The translations under genes were made by a program, and so were the position numbers. From the NCBI GenBank assembly GCA_902168105.1, contig CABHOY010000055.1, positions 186,001-250,000 on the forward strand: DNA of 64,000 nt, written 5' to 3'. Below the pieces are notes generated by a model, which was not told the DNA's origin, made no database searches, and saw only the letters and a list, made by a program, of their open reading frames with translations. Below, in pieces: positions 17,955 to 25,477 of this stretch. Every line of letters begins with the position of its first letter. Positions within the stretch are counted from its first letter, which is position 1. Origin of the DNA: an uncultured Flavihumibacter sp. Lineage in GTDB: Bacteria; Bacteroidota; Bacteroidia; Chitinophagales; Chitinophagaceae.

Positions 17955-18308
17955 CTATGCTTTGAAATATTGCTCTTCCACTATCTGACCATTTTCCCAT
18001 ATTGAGCGGATTATCTCGTGCCAGTATATCGTGCTTCCATCCTTCATTTCGAAACTAAAAACGTATTCAGCGAAGGAGGTGTTATCACATGAAGCGGAAT
18101 GACGAAGCACAATTTCATTCACCTTTTGAATGGCGCCTACAAATTCATTTAGCCTCTTGATGTTCGCTTGTTTTCCCTCTATTGCGCTACCGTCAAAGTC
18201 GAGGACTTTGATGTTTGACGCGAAATGCTTTTCTGCGGCGTCGATGATTTGGCCGTTTACTATCATTTCATTTTTGTCGTTTGACAATTCCTGTAGATTC
18301 TTTTGCAT
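17955..18308 (-). CDS. SnoaL-like (NTF2-fold) protein
   Basis: 117 residues with the cone-shaped NTF2/SnoaL pattern: a helical start, MIVNGQIIDAAEKHFASN, then strands ending in TIYWHEIIRSIWENGQIVEEQYF. Family members bind or isomerise small molecules, but many have no known reaction. It lies between the truncated flavoenzyme stub and the Gre-like gene in the redox run. No catalytic residue can be assigned. Confidence 0.75.
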   Translation of the reverse strand: MQKNLQELSNDKNEMIVNGQIIDAAEKHFASNIKVLDFDGSAIEGKQANIKRLNEFVGAIQKVNEIVLRHSASCDNTSFAEYVFSFEMKDGSTIYWHEIIRSIWENGQIVEEQYFKA

Positions 18309-18369
18309 TTTGTATTTTTTAAAAGTGGATAATATTTATGCCGGATTTATTAATTAGAAGTATCTGACC

Positions 18370-18444
18370 TTATTTGGACAATCTCTTTGCTAAGGAATTA
18401 CCTGGCTGACCGGCACCTATAATTGTCACATCAAATCTTTCCAT
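18370..18444 (-). pseudogene. Truncated start of a pyridine nucleotide-disulfide oxidoreductase (mercuric reductase/Lpd type)
   Basis: An ATG at 18444 opens 24 codons that read MERFDVTIIGAGQPGNSLAK followed by RLSK and a stop. This is the N-terminal FAD-binding Rossmann strand-loop-helix (GxGxxG with the GQPGN variation) of the mercuric reductase/dihydrolipoamide dehydrogenase family, normally about 450 residues. Nothing downstream continues the family sequence, and the SnoaL-like gene begins 62 nt later. It directly follows egtD (10 nt gap). It is best explained as the remnant left by a deletion. A 24-residue functional peptide is unlikely. Confidence 0.7.
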
Positions 18445-18454
18445 TTTATTTGAT

Positions 18455-19435
18455 TTAGACAGCTGTCCAGATTGCATCCATAAGCCATGATCTGGAGTCC
18501 AGGAATTCCGCTGTATGGATAAAACCATTATCAGTAGCCATTTGATGAATCTGGCTTTTAGAATATTTCTGTGATATTTCCGTCCATATACATTCGTCTT
18601 TCTCAAAACGGATTGTGGTACCGGATATATCTACTACCATATCGCTTAAACAGACGAGATAACTTTTGGCCGCCCCCGTCAGCGGATCATAGCTGCAGTA
18701 ATGTTCAAACTGGTCAATCCTGAAATCAGCATCCAATTCCCGGTTAATTCTCGTTAACAGGTTTAGATTGAAATCCCTCGTCAACCCATCCCGGTCATCG
18801 TATGCTAGTTTGATAACAGCGGGATGTTTGACGAGATCGAATCCGATAATACACTGGTCACCGGGTTGTAGATAACTACGTAATTTTTTACAGAATTGGT
18901 TACTTTCCACTACAGTCATATTGCCGATATTACCTCCTAAACACATCACAACCTTCCGCGTTGCAGGCAATAAGCTATGAATAGCCAATGCGTCGAAGTA
19001 GTCGCCTACCAGGCCATTGAATCGTAAGCCCGGAGCGGTATTAGGCAGAAATGACTGTAGTTCGCTGATTACGTTTTCAGAAATATCGATCGGTACATAG
19101 TTAAATGACGCATTTGCGCTGACAAGCGTCCGCAACAGATGAATTGACTTCGCACAATTGCCGGGTCCTAATTCTATTAATTCAAAATCTAGGGTTGGCG
19201 CAATTAAACTGTCTACAATTTCTTTGGCCTGACACTTAAAAATTTCCATTTCACATCTTGTGAGATAATAATCAGGAGAATTCATAATTGCCTGAAAGAG
19301 ACTGTCACCCTTTTTGTCGTAAAAGTATTTTGACGATAACCTTTTTGGGACTTCCGTCAGACTCTGGATAACGTCCAGATAGAAGTCTTTACTTTTTGTA
19401 GTCAGTCTGCGTTCATCTGTGTCTATTGATGTCAT
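18455..19435 (-). CDS. egtD: L-histidine N(alpha)-methyltransferase EgtD
   Basis: 326 residues, the usual EgtD length. The family start (PKRLSSKYFYDKKGDSLF and SPDYYLTRCEMEIF), the SAM-binding ELGPGNCAKSIHLL motif and the later LGGNIGNMTVVE and IIGFDLVKHP segments are all present. EgtD trimethylates histidine to hercynine, the first step of ergothioneine synthesis. The sulfoxide synthase EgtB is not in the window, so it must be elsewhere or the product is hercynine. The ATG at 19435 is preferred; an in-frame start at 19504 would add 23 residues not seen in the family. It heads the minus-strand redox run, with a Crp/Fnr-like palindrome about 90 bp upstream. Confidence 0.93.
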   Translation of the reverse strand: MTSIDTDERRLTTKSKDFYLDVIQSLTEVPKRLSSKYFYDKKGDSLFQAIMNSPDYYLTRCEMEIFKCQAKEIVDSLIAPTLDFELIELGPGNCAKSIHLLRTLVSANASFNYVPIDISENVISELQSFLPNTAPGLRFNGLVGDYFDALAIHSLLPATRKVVMCLGGNIGNMTVVESNQFCKKLRSYLQPGDQCIIGFDLVKHPAVIKLAYDDRDGLTRDFNLNLLTRINRELDADFRIDQFEHYCSYDPLTGAAKSYLVCLSDMVVDISGTTIRFEKDECIWTEISQKYSKSQIHQMATDNGFIHTAEFLDSRSWLMDAIWTAV

Positions 19436-19531
19436 ACATTTGAAAAGGTTGAGAAGTAAAATGCTGCCTGATTCCCCATAATCATCAAGGCATAAAGAGC
19501 GCAAGCTAATATCTTGCCCTCTTTATAACAT

Positions 19532-19543
19532 TGACATTTGTCA
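19532..19543. promoter_or_regulatory. Crp/Fnr-like palindrome upstream of egtD
   Basis: TGACATTTGTCA, extended as TTGACATTTGTCACA, matches the TGACnnnnGTCA half-site spacing of Crp/Fnr boxes. It lies 97 bp upstream of the egtD ATG. Two sister sites lie at 20420-20433 and 20536-20547. Confidence 0.45.
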
Positions 19544-19752
19544 CACAATTATTTGCTATAATGATTGGTGGGAGAGGAGATATCGATGCTATAATATTTG
19601 ATATTTTGAAGTACATTCTGGCGACTCAATCAGGCTGAAGCAGAATGGGCTTCAGATAATTAAGTCACTTTGCATGTGAAGGAAAATAAGTTGGGAAAGG
19701 CTGGTGCGGCAATACGGGAAACAACAAAAGTACTTCGGATAGCAGGTCCAAA

Positions 19753-20322
19753 TTAATTTGAAGTATTCTCTGTATTATACTCAACTCTTTTAAGACGACT
19801 ATCTTTTAAGATGCCGGTTGCAAGCCAGACATATTCACGTGTCTGGTCATCAAATCCCAACATTGAAAAAGCAGCTCCTACGGGACATTCAGGAAAATCT
19901 GGAAATCCTACCCGTAGTACATATCGATCACTATCTACATTAAAATCTGATGGGGTGATTTTTTTCAATCCATACTTAATAAAAGGGTCCTGATCATCAA
20001 AGATATAAGTAACCAGGAGTGCATTTCTGAGAACACTGGTGATTGGTTGGTCTTCCATATAGAAATACATTCCTAAAAGATCAATTATTAACCCCCTCAG
20101 TTCATATTCAGGAATGAAAACAGCGAACAAGTATTGTGTATCGAAGGCATCCTCGCTGACGTCAAATTGGTATGCACCCTCAATAATTATATCACCTTCC
20201 TTAAACCCCTGGTTCATGCTTGTCGAAAAAATCAAATTGTCTTTTATGATGAAATCGTCTACGTACCCTTTAAGACGCAGTTCATCAACTACCGTGACCA
20301 GATCATTTTCATTTAATGCCAT
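19753..20322 (-). CDS. Uncharacterised protein; N-terminal half like a small Bacteroidota family often labelled phosphoribosylpyrophosphate synthetase
   Basis: 189 residues, no signal peptide, acidic. Residues 5-80 (VTVVDELRLKGYVDDFIIKD, then EGAYQFDVSEDAFDTQYLFA) follow the pattern of short Bacteroidota proteins that databases call phosphoribosylpyrophosphate synthetases although they are far too short for that enzyme. The second half (about 100-180) is unfamiliar, with YVLRVGFPDFPECPVGAAFS as its most distinctive segment. It is transcribed in the same direction as egtD but 317 bp upstream and probably separately. A palindrome lies about 100 bp upstream of its start. No function is proposed. 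Confidence 0.65.
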   Translation of the reverse strand: MALNENDLVTVVDELRLKGYVDDFIIKDNLIFSTSMNQGFKEGDIIIEGAYQFDVSEDAFDTQYLFAVFIPEYELRGLIIDLLGMYFYMEDQPITSVLRNALLVTYIFDDQDPFIKYGLKKITPSDFNVDSDRYVLRVGFPDFPECPVGAAFSMLGFDDQTREYVWLATGILKDSRLKRVEYNTENTSN

Positions 20323-20419
20323 AGTCTAAATGTGCTTTTGCATTCTTTTTCGTCGCGATTTTTGTTTTTCTATGATACTTTAGAATTTACAAAAGTGGAA
20401 AATGGCTGAATCATTTGAA

Positions 20420-20433
20420 GTGACATATGTCAC
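20420..20433. promoter_or_regulatory. Crp/Fnr-like perfect palindrome (minus-strand gene side)
   Basis: GTGACATATGTCAC is a perfect 14-bp palindrome, 98 bp upstream of the ATG of the minus-strand gene at 20322. Confidence 0.5.
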
Positions 20434-20535
20434 AGAATATAATTTTAATCTTTCGTAAGACGGATAAAATTGAGGTTTTAAACAATTTATTGAATTGTAA
20501 TCCCGGATTATAATATTAAGTTTTCCCGTTTTTTG

Positions 20536-20547
20536 TGACTTATGTCA
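20536..20547. promoter_or_regulatory. Crp/Fnr-like palindrome upstream of DoxX
   Basis: TGACTTATGTCA within TTTGTGACTTATGTCAATT, 98 bp upstream of the DoxX-family ATG at 20646. Confidence 0.45.
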
Positions 20548-20645
20548 ATTATAAACTGGCAACTGCGGGCGTCCTTTGCAGAGGAAACGATTGTCGTATT
20601 CCATCGTAGGCGATCAGGCTTCCTTGATATATCATAATATCATTA

Positions 20646-21107
20646 ATGACACAATCCATGATGAAAAAGGTTTTTCCAACCGCACAAATACTATTGCGTG
20701 TCGCATTAGGGGCAGGGTTCATACTACCGGTATTAGATCGCATTGGCTTTTTGGGTGCACCAGGCAGTGCCAATGTATCATGGGGGAATTGGGCCAATTT
20801 TGTCGTCTACGCGAATAATTTGATGCCTTATTTTTCTCCAAAAATAGCTTCGTTCTTTGGTCTCGTAGCTACCATTGGCGAAGCGTTATTTGGCATACTG
20901 CTTATTATCGGTTATAAGATCAGACTTGCCGCTTACGGTAGTTTCGCGCTTACATTGATATTTGCGCTCAGCATGCTCTTCTTTACCGGTTACCGGTCAC
21001 CATTTGATTATTCTGTTTTCTCAGTCAGCTTTGCCAGTCTGCTATTAGCCTCCATCCAACCTGGAGGGAAGCAGGAAACTCGAGCAACTATATCAACGCC
21101 GTATTAA
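20646..21107 (+). CDS. DoxX-family integral membrane protein
   Basis: 153 residues with four predicted membrane spans: ILLRVALGAGFILPVLDRI, the region around FFGLVATIGEALFGILLIIG, AAYGSFALTLIFALSMLFF and VSFASLLLASI. This is the usual DoxX/DoxD arrangement. Members take part in quinone-linked or thiol redox processes at the membrane, but most are uncharacterised. In-frame ATGs at 20646, 20658 and 20661 are all possible; the first is given. A Crp/Fnr-like palindrome precedes it, as it does egtD, which suggests shared control. The GC-rich SnoaL-like gene follows 52 bp later. Confidence 0.85.
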   Translation: MTQSMMKKVFPTAQILLRVALGAGFILPVLDRIGFLGAPGSANVSWGNWANFVVYANNLMPYFSPKIASFFGLVATIGEALFGILLIIGYKIRLAAYGSFALTLIFALSMLFFTGYRSPFDYSVFSVSFASLLLASIQPGGKQETRATISTPY

Positions 21108-21159
21108 GAGAATCGCAAAAGTATTGGCAGATGCTTTATATAACGAAAAAAACAAACAG

Positions 21160-21564
21160 ATGAATTTAAAAATTGAATCCTTTCCGCTTCCTACCGGACC
21201 CGAAGGTGTTATCCCTTCGCTTATTGAGCGATTTAACTTCGGGACGGTCAACGCGATGATGGAATTGCACGATCCGCATTCCGTTTTCGTCGAGAACGAC
21301 GGCCGGACCTTGACTGACCGCGCGGCGATCGCCGCACGACTCGAACGTGATCTCAAGCTCGGCCTGCCATTGGCGGCTACTGTGCGTCACGTGTTCGTTG
21401 CCGGGGATATCGCGCAGATAGTGGTAGACTGGTCCATTGATGGCAAGGATTCCGACGGCAAGGAGGTGCGACTTGCTGGGTCGGCGTGCGACATCGTGCG
21501 CCGGGGCGCCGATGGTTTCTGGCGGTACTATATCGACAATAACCAGGGGACAGCTTTGCGGTAG
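21160..21564 (+). CDS. SnoaL-like protein of foreign (GC-rich) composition
   Basis: 134 residues of NTF2/SnoaL fold: SLIERFNFGTVNAMMELHDP, then DRAAIAARLERDLKLGLPL and a strand-rich end with ADGFWRYYIDNNQGTA. From about 21230 onward the DNA is rich in GC-ending codons (runs such as GCGCGGCGATCGCCGCACGA), unlike the AT-rich neighbours. This points to import from a high-GC donor, possibly a proteobacterium. The ATG at 21160 is used; the TTG at 21124 would add 12 residues without family support. It is followed by the ~150-bp tail shared with the oxidoreductase gene at 24198. Its substrate is unknown. Confidence 0.8.
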   Translation: MNLKIESFPLPTGPEGVIPSLIERFNFGTVNAMMELHDPHSVFVENDGRTLTDRAAIAARLERDLKLGLPLAATVRHVFVAGDIAQIVVDWSIDGKDSDGKEVRLAGSACDIVRRGADGFWRYYIDNNQGTALR

Positions 21565-21571
21565 CTGGTGT

Positions 21572-21721
21572 GGCGGTAAATCAATCGCTATCTGAGTTCG
21601 GAAATACTTAAGGAACGATGGAGTATGTATCCTGTTTTAGATAGGGCATACTCCATTTTTTTTGGAATAGTGTTGTAAATAATCTTTCGGATTTCAATAC
21701 AGAAGTTGAAAAGCTTGTGAG
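21572..21721 (+). repeat. Copy A of a ~150-bp diverged direct repeat (gene tail)
   Basis: It begins 8 bp after the SnoaL-like stop and aligns with 25145-25292 with only a few single-base gaps. Anchors shared by both are GGCGGT, GCTATCT, ACGATGGAGTATGTA, a CAT-CCATT arm, CTTTC-GATTT and AAAGCT. GATGGAGTATG (21617) pairs with CATACTCCATT (21648) to make a hairpin followed by T8, a probable terminator. Identity by eye is about two thirds. Confidence 0.65.
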
Positions 21722-21815
21722 ATAGTTTCAGATATTGTGCCGGTACTTAACTGCGCCGTAAGAAAAGCAGAGGGGGATTGTTTCTAATTATTTCTATAAA
21801 TTTAAGGCTAAAAGA

Positions 21816-21845
21816 AAACACTTGAAGTCGATGCTTCAAGTGTTT
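21816..21845. terminator. Perfect 12-bp hairpin just upstream of the UDG gene
   Basis: AAACACTTGAAG and CTTCAAGTGTTT enclose a 6-nt loop, ending 14 nt before the ATG at 21860. T-rich sequence follows on the minus strand but not on the plus strand, so it is either a minus-strand terminator or a leader hairpin that could mask the start region. Confidence 0.45.
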
Positions 21846-21859
21846 GAAGTAGATATCAA

Positions 21860-22441
21860 ATGGACAAAATACTTTCAGAAATTAGGAATTGTGCTGTTTG
21901 CAAAGAATTTTTGCCTAACGTTCCAAAACCGATTATTCAGGCGAGCACTGTTTCGAAAATTGTGATTATAGGTCAGGCTCCAGGTCAAAAAGTTCAGGAT
22001 AGTGGTATTCCGTGGGATGATGCAAGCGGTAAAAATTTAAGAGAATGGTTGGGAGTCGATAAACAAACATTTTATAATGAAAAGGTATTTGCACTTATTC
22101 CAATGGGCTTCTGTTTTCCAGGCAGCGGAAAATCAGGCGACTTGCCCCCAAGACCGGAATGTGCGCCCCTATGGCATCGACAAATTCTAGGATCAATGAC
22201 AGAGATAAAATTGACCTTGTTGATTGGACAATATTCGCAGAACTACTACTTAAAAAATCCTGCTAAAATTACCTTAACAGAAACAGTAAAAAACTATAAC
22301 GAATACCTGCCCAATTATATTCCGTTACCGCATCCCTCGCCCCGGAATAATATTTGGCAAAAGAAAAACAGTTGGTTTAGGGAAAGTTTGATACAAGTGT
22401 TACAGGAGAAAGTAAAATCAATTCTTGTTGATAACAGATGA
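21860..22441 (+). CDS. Uracil-DNA glycosylase superfamily protein
   Basis: 193 residues. An N-terminal cysteine-containing segment (IRNCAVCKEF) is followed by motif 1 (IVIIGQAPGQKVQDSGIPWD, as in GxxPG of families 4-6) and a C-terminal motif 2 (LPHPSPRNN). Cys13 and Cys16 plus later cysteines recall the Fe-S-cluster type 4 enzymes, but the cluster set looks incomplete. It should remove uracil or other deaminated bases from DNA. It stands alone, convergent with the MocR gene. The exact UDG family is uncertain because the active-site loop is not a classical match. Confidence 0.85.
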   Translation: MDKILSEIRNCAVCKEFLPNVPKPIIQASTVSKIVIIGQAPGQKVQDSGIPWDDASGKNLREWLGVDKQTFYNEKVFALIPMGFCFPGSGKSGDLPPRPECAPLWHRQILGSMTEIKLTLLIGQYSQNYYLKNPAKITLTETVKNYNEYLPNYIPLPHPSPRNNIWQKKNSWFRESLIQVLQEKVKSILVDNR

Positions 22442-22520
22442 AGTACGGCAGGTAATACATCCTTTAGCTAGCTTAACATCTGCCTAAATATCTGATTCGT
22501 GTATCTTATAATTTTTACTG

Positions 22521-24044
22521 TTATTTTACGGCGAATGGGGTGAGGGCCTGTTTCCAGATATCAATGGCGCCGGCCATTTCTGTTTCATCTAAAGAACAGT
22601 AGCCTATACGTATGAAGTCGTTTGGCCTGGAAGTATCAGGCTGAAAAAAATAGTTACTGCCATCACTGATCTTTAATCCCAACTTTCCGGCATTCAGGGC
22701 AACTGCTTTTGCACTTATATTATTTCTGTAAGCTGCCCAGATGGCTAATCCGCCGTTCGGCCGCTCAAATGTTAAGTAATCTCCCAATTGTTCCCGAATT
22801 AACCGGCAAGTGTTTTCCAACCGCTCCTGATAAACTTTGTGCGACTTTTTGAGATGCCTGGAGATTTCACCGGTACTCAAAAGTTCGGCGGTCGCTTCTT
22901 CCAGCAGCTGTTCGCCTTGTCTGTCTATTAATTTACGAATGGCAGCGGCTTCGTTTATTACCAATTCCGGAGCCACTAAAAAACCGATCCGGATGCCAGG
23001 CGCGATGCTTTTACAAAAGGAACCTACATAAATAATATGCCCACAGGTATCCAGACTTGCCAAAGGCAAAAGAGGACTACTTAAAAAATGATAGTCAAAA
23101 TCATAATCGTCTTCAAGTAATGCAAAGGCGTATTTGCTAGCGAGGTTCAAAAGTCGCATACGCCGCTCTGCACTTAGTGTAACAGTAGTAGGCCGGTGGT
23201 GATGTGGGATAATATAGATCATCCTGGGTGCCTTCTTCTTACACAACTGCTCAATCATGTCTATATCCATACCGTCTTTATCTACCGGAATAAACGTCAG
23301 ATCAGCACCTGCCAGCTTGAAGGTTTGATTTGCATCCTTATAACCTGGTTCCGGTACAAATACACTGTCGCCGGGACGAATGAGTAACTGTGTAGCCAAA
23401 TAAATGGCCATCTGCGTCCCTTTGGTTATCAATATTTCTTTTTCAGTGATCTGCAATCCTCTGGTCTTGTTTAAGAAATCAGCAAGCTCGACCCTGAGGC
23501 GATAAGAACCATGCTCCGGGCCATACATAAGAAATTGATTTCCTAAACGTCCCTTCCCAAATCTTCTGTATTCCCGCACTAGTTCCTCAATAGGTGCAAT
23601 TCTGGGATCGGGAAAACCATCATCGATTTTAAATAGTGGCGCTGGCATACCCAGTGCATTGTTTTCCGTACCCGGATCTGTTCTCGTTGCAACATCAGAA
23701 GATCGATTAATTAACGAATAAGCGGGTTGCCTGCTTCGTATCAATTTGTTGCTATGTTGGTTACTTGTACGCGTCGAAGTATCGGGCAGGTTACTCGATA
23801 CATAAACGCCACTTCTTTCTCTCGTTTCCACCCAACCCTGCGCATTTAATTCTTCGTAAGTCGCTACAACTGTTTTACGGTTGAGTTGCAGACTCAGTGC
23901 AAGTTCACGTGAAGGCGGAAGAGCCTGTCCTGGTTTCAATATACCATGACAGATCAATTGAACAATTTCAGATTCTAATTGTCGGTATAGAGGACTATGT
24001 TCGTCGCCTTTTTTAAAAGAAAGTTCAAGAAATTTTTTAATCAT
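22521..24044 (-). CDS. MocR/PdxR-type regulator: GntR wHTH fused to a class I aminotransferase fold
   Basis: 507 residues. The GntR winged helix covers about 10-80 (SPLYRQLESEIVQLICHGIL, then LPPSRELALSLQLNRKTVVA) and the aminotransferase-like domain about 130-500. The PLP lysine is Lys345 in GSFCKSIAPGIRIG. MocR proteins sense PLP-linked metabolites and often control a divergently placed gene. Here that gene is the quinone-oxidoreductase-like gene at 24198, only 153 bp away, with direct and inverted repeats between them. It may also repress itself, since one repeat abuts its ATG. Activity as an aminotransferase is not expected. Confidence 0.92.
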   Translation of the reverse strand: MIKKFLELSFKKGDEHSPLYRQLESEIVQLICHGILKPGQALPPSRELALSLQLNRKTVVATYEELNAQGWVETRERSGVYVSSNLPDTSTRTSNQHSNKLIRSRQPAYSLINRSSDVATRTDPGTENNALGMPAPLFKIDDGFPDPRIAPIEELVREYRRFGKGRLGNQFLMYGPEHGSYRLRVELADFLNKTRGLQITEKEILITKGTQMAIYLATQLLIRPGDSVFVPEPGYKDANQTFKLAGADLTFIPVDKDGMDIDMIEQLCKKKAPRMIYIIPHHHRPTTVTLSAERRMRLLNLASKYAFALLEDDYDFDYHFLSSPLLPLASLDTCGHIIYVGSFCKSIAPGIRIGFLVAPELVINEAAAIRKLIDRQGEQLLEEATAELLSTGEISRHLKKSHKVYQERLENTCRLIREQLGDYLTFERPNGGLAIWAAYRNNISAKAVALNAGKLGLKISDGSNYFFQPDTSRPNDFIRIGYCSLDETEMAGAIDIWKQALTPFAVK

Positions 24045-24118
24045 AATTGGACCCCTATATATTTAAAATTTGGCTCCCTAAGGTAACCAAATATAACTCT
24101 AATTTTAGGTCAGAGTTA
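24045..24118. promoter_or_regulatory. Candidate MocR operator region
   Basis: A direct repeat AATTGGACCCCTA / ATTTGGCTCCCTA has its TTGG cores at 24047 and 24070 (23 bp apart), immediately next to the MocR start. MocR regulators typically bind spaced direct repeats. A 7-bp inverted repeat TAACTCT-AGAGTTA with an 11-nt spacer follows at 24094-24118. Confidence 0.4.
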
Positions 24119-24197
24119 AGATGTCATGCTACAACTTTAAAGATTAAAATCACGTTGAAACAATAGTATATGTCAACAACAAAAAAGGAGGTTCGTT

Positions 24198-25115
24198 ATG
24201 AAAGCAATCATTGTCACTGATCAGGCTGCAGGCATAGCCGGAATGAAACTAGCGGAACACCCGGAGCCGCAGGCAGAGATAAACGATGTCGTTGTTCAGG
24301 TTTACGCGTCGAGCATCACCGGAGATGAACTTACATGGCCGTCCACCTGGGTCGACCGGGCGGGTCACGATCGCGTGCCATCGATTCCGGGCCATGAGAT
24401 GGCGGGTGTAGTTACTGCTCTTGGTTATGGAACGACGGGACTGTCTATAGGACAGCGGGTGTTTGGCCTTACGGATTGGTATCGCAACGGCACGCTGGCG
24501 GAATATGTGGCTGTTGAGGCGCGCAACCTGGCACCGCTGCCTGCTGATGTAGATTTCACAGTTGGTTCGGCTCTTGTGATGCCTGGCTTGACCGCATGGC
24601 AGGGACTATTTGATCACGGACGCCTCAGGGCAGGACAGACCGTTCTTGTACACGGTGCAGCAGGCATAGTTGGTTCAATGGCGTCTCAACTTGCACGTGC
24701 GGCCGGCGCTTATGTTATCGGTACTGGGCGCGCAGGCGGCCGCCAGGCGGCGCTCGATTTCGGTGCACATGAATACATTGATCTTGAAAAGGAAAAGCTG
24801 CAGGACGTCGGTGGGGTCGATCTGGTTTTTGATGTATTCGGTGGGGATATTGCTATTCAGTCCGCAGGCGTTATCAAACCTGGAGGAAAGATGGTGACCA
24901 TCGCTGGTCCGACGGACGCGCGGCCTGTTAACGGATCAACAATTGACTTTGTTGTCGAAGCAATTCCAAGTCAATTGACCGAGATCGTCCAGCGATTTCG
25001 CGAGGGACGTCTGCGGACACACATCGGCAATATATCTAGCCTCAACGACGCCGTTTCGACCTATAATTCGACCAATAGGGTCAACGGAAAGACGATCATC
25101 AGCGTTCGCTCTTAA
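24198..25115 (+). CDS. MDR-family NADPH:quinone oxidoreductase-like dehydrogenase, foreign composition
   Basis: 305 residues of the medium-chain dehydrogenase/quinone reductase type without the structural zinc cysteines. The catalytic-domain entry is IPGHEMAGVVTALGYG and the cofactor motif is VLVHGAAGIVGSMASQLARA, followed by IGTGRAGGRQAA, which favours NADP(H). It should reduce an alpha,beta-unsaturated carbonyl or quinone. The gene is GC-rich through most of its length and has a strong AGGAGG Shine-Dalgarno at 24186-24191, six bases before the ATG, which is unusual in this window. Both point to recent transfer. It is divergent from the MocR regulator and ends in the shared ~150-bp tail. Confidence 0.88.
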   Translation: MKAIIVTDQAAGIAGMKLAEHPEPQAEINDVVVQVYASSITGDELTWPSTWVDRAGHDRVPSIPGHEMAGVVTALGYGTTGLSIGQRVFGLTDWYRNGTLAEYVAVEARNLAPLPADVDFTVGSALVMPGLTAWQGLFDHGRLRAGQTVLVHGAAGIVGSMASQLARAAGAYVIGTGRAGGRQAALDFGAHEYIDLEKEKLQDVGGVDLVFDVFGGDIAIQSAGVIKPGGKMVTIAGPTDARPVNGSTIDFVVEAIPSQLTEIVQRFREGRLRTHIGNISSLNDAVSTYNSTNRVNGKTIISVRS

Positions 25116-25477
25116 AAGTCCGGACGTTGAGGGTTACGCCTCCCGGCGGTTATCGTTGCTATCTCTTTAGAACAAGTTAAAAAAACGATGGAGTATGTAC
25201 ACCCGGTTTGGGATGGACATATTCCATTGTTTTCTGTATTGCTGGTGCAAATGACCTTTCAGATTTGCAGGAATAATTCGAAAGCTGGTAAGGCTGCCCG
25301 AACCAGGTTTATTGTCTTTCTAAACGGCATATATACGACAACTACTGATCTGCAGTATAATACAACGCTTAGTTCAGCATCGGGAGAATCGCTCTTTCGC
25401 TGCGTCTTTAAAATCTTTGAATTTATCAGAGAGCTTATAACATTGTCAGGTAAGTGACATTGAAATGAAATTGTTGA
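25116..25477. other. 362-bp intergenic region carrying repeat copy B
   Basis: The first part holds the repeat at 25145-25292. The remaining ~185 bp upstream of the AraC gene shows no supported gene and probably contains its promoter. Confidence 0.5.
25145..25292 (+). repeat. Copy B of the ~150-bp diverged direct repeat (gene tail)
   Basis: It begins 30 bp after the oxidoreductase stop and aligns with 21572-21721. Here the hairpin arms are GATGGAGTATG and CATATTCCATT, followed by GTTTTC. Length differs by only two bases from copy A. Confidence 0.65.

Larger units (their letters stand above)
20323..20645. other. 323-bp divergent intergenic region with two Crp/Fnr-like palindromes
   Basis: It lies between the unknown protein (minus) and the DoxX gene (plus). 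The two palindromes are listed separately. The rest is AT-rich with no supported gene. Confidence 0.6.
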
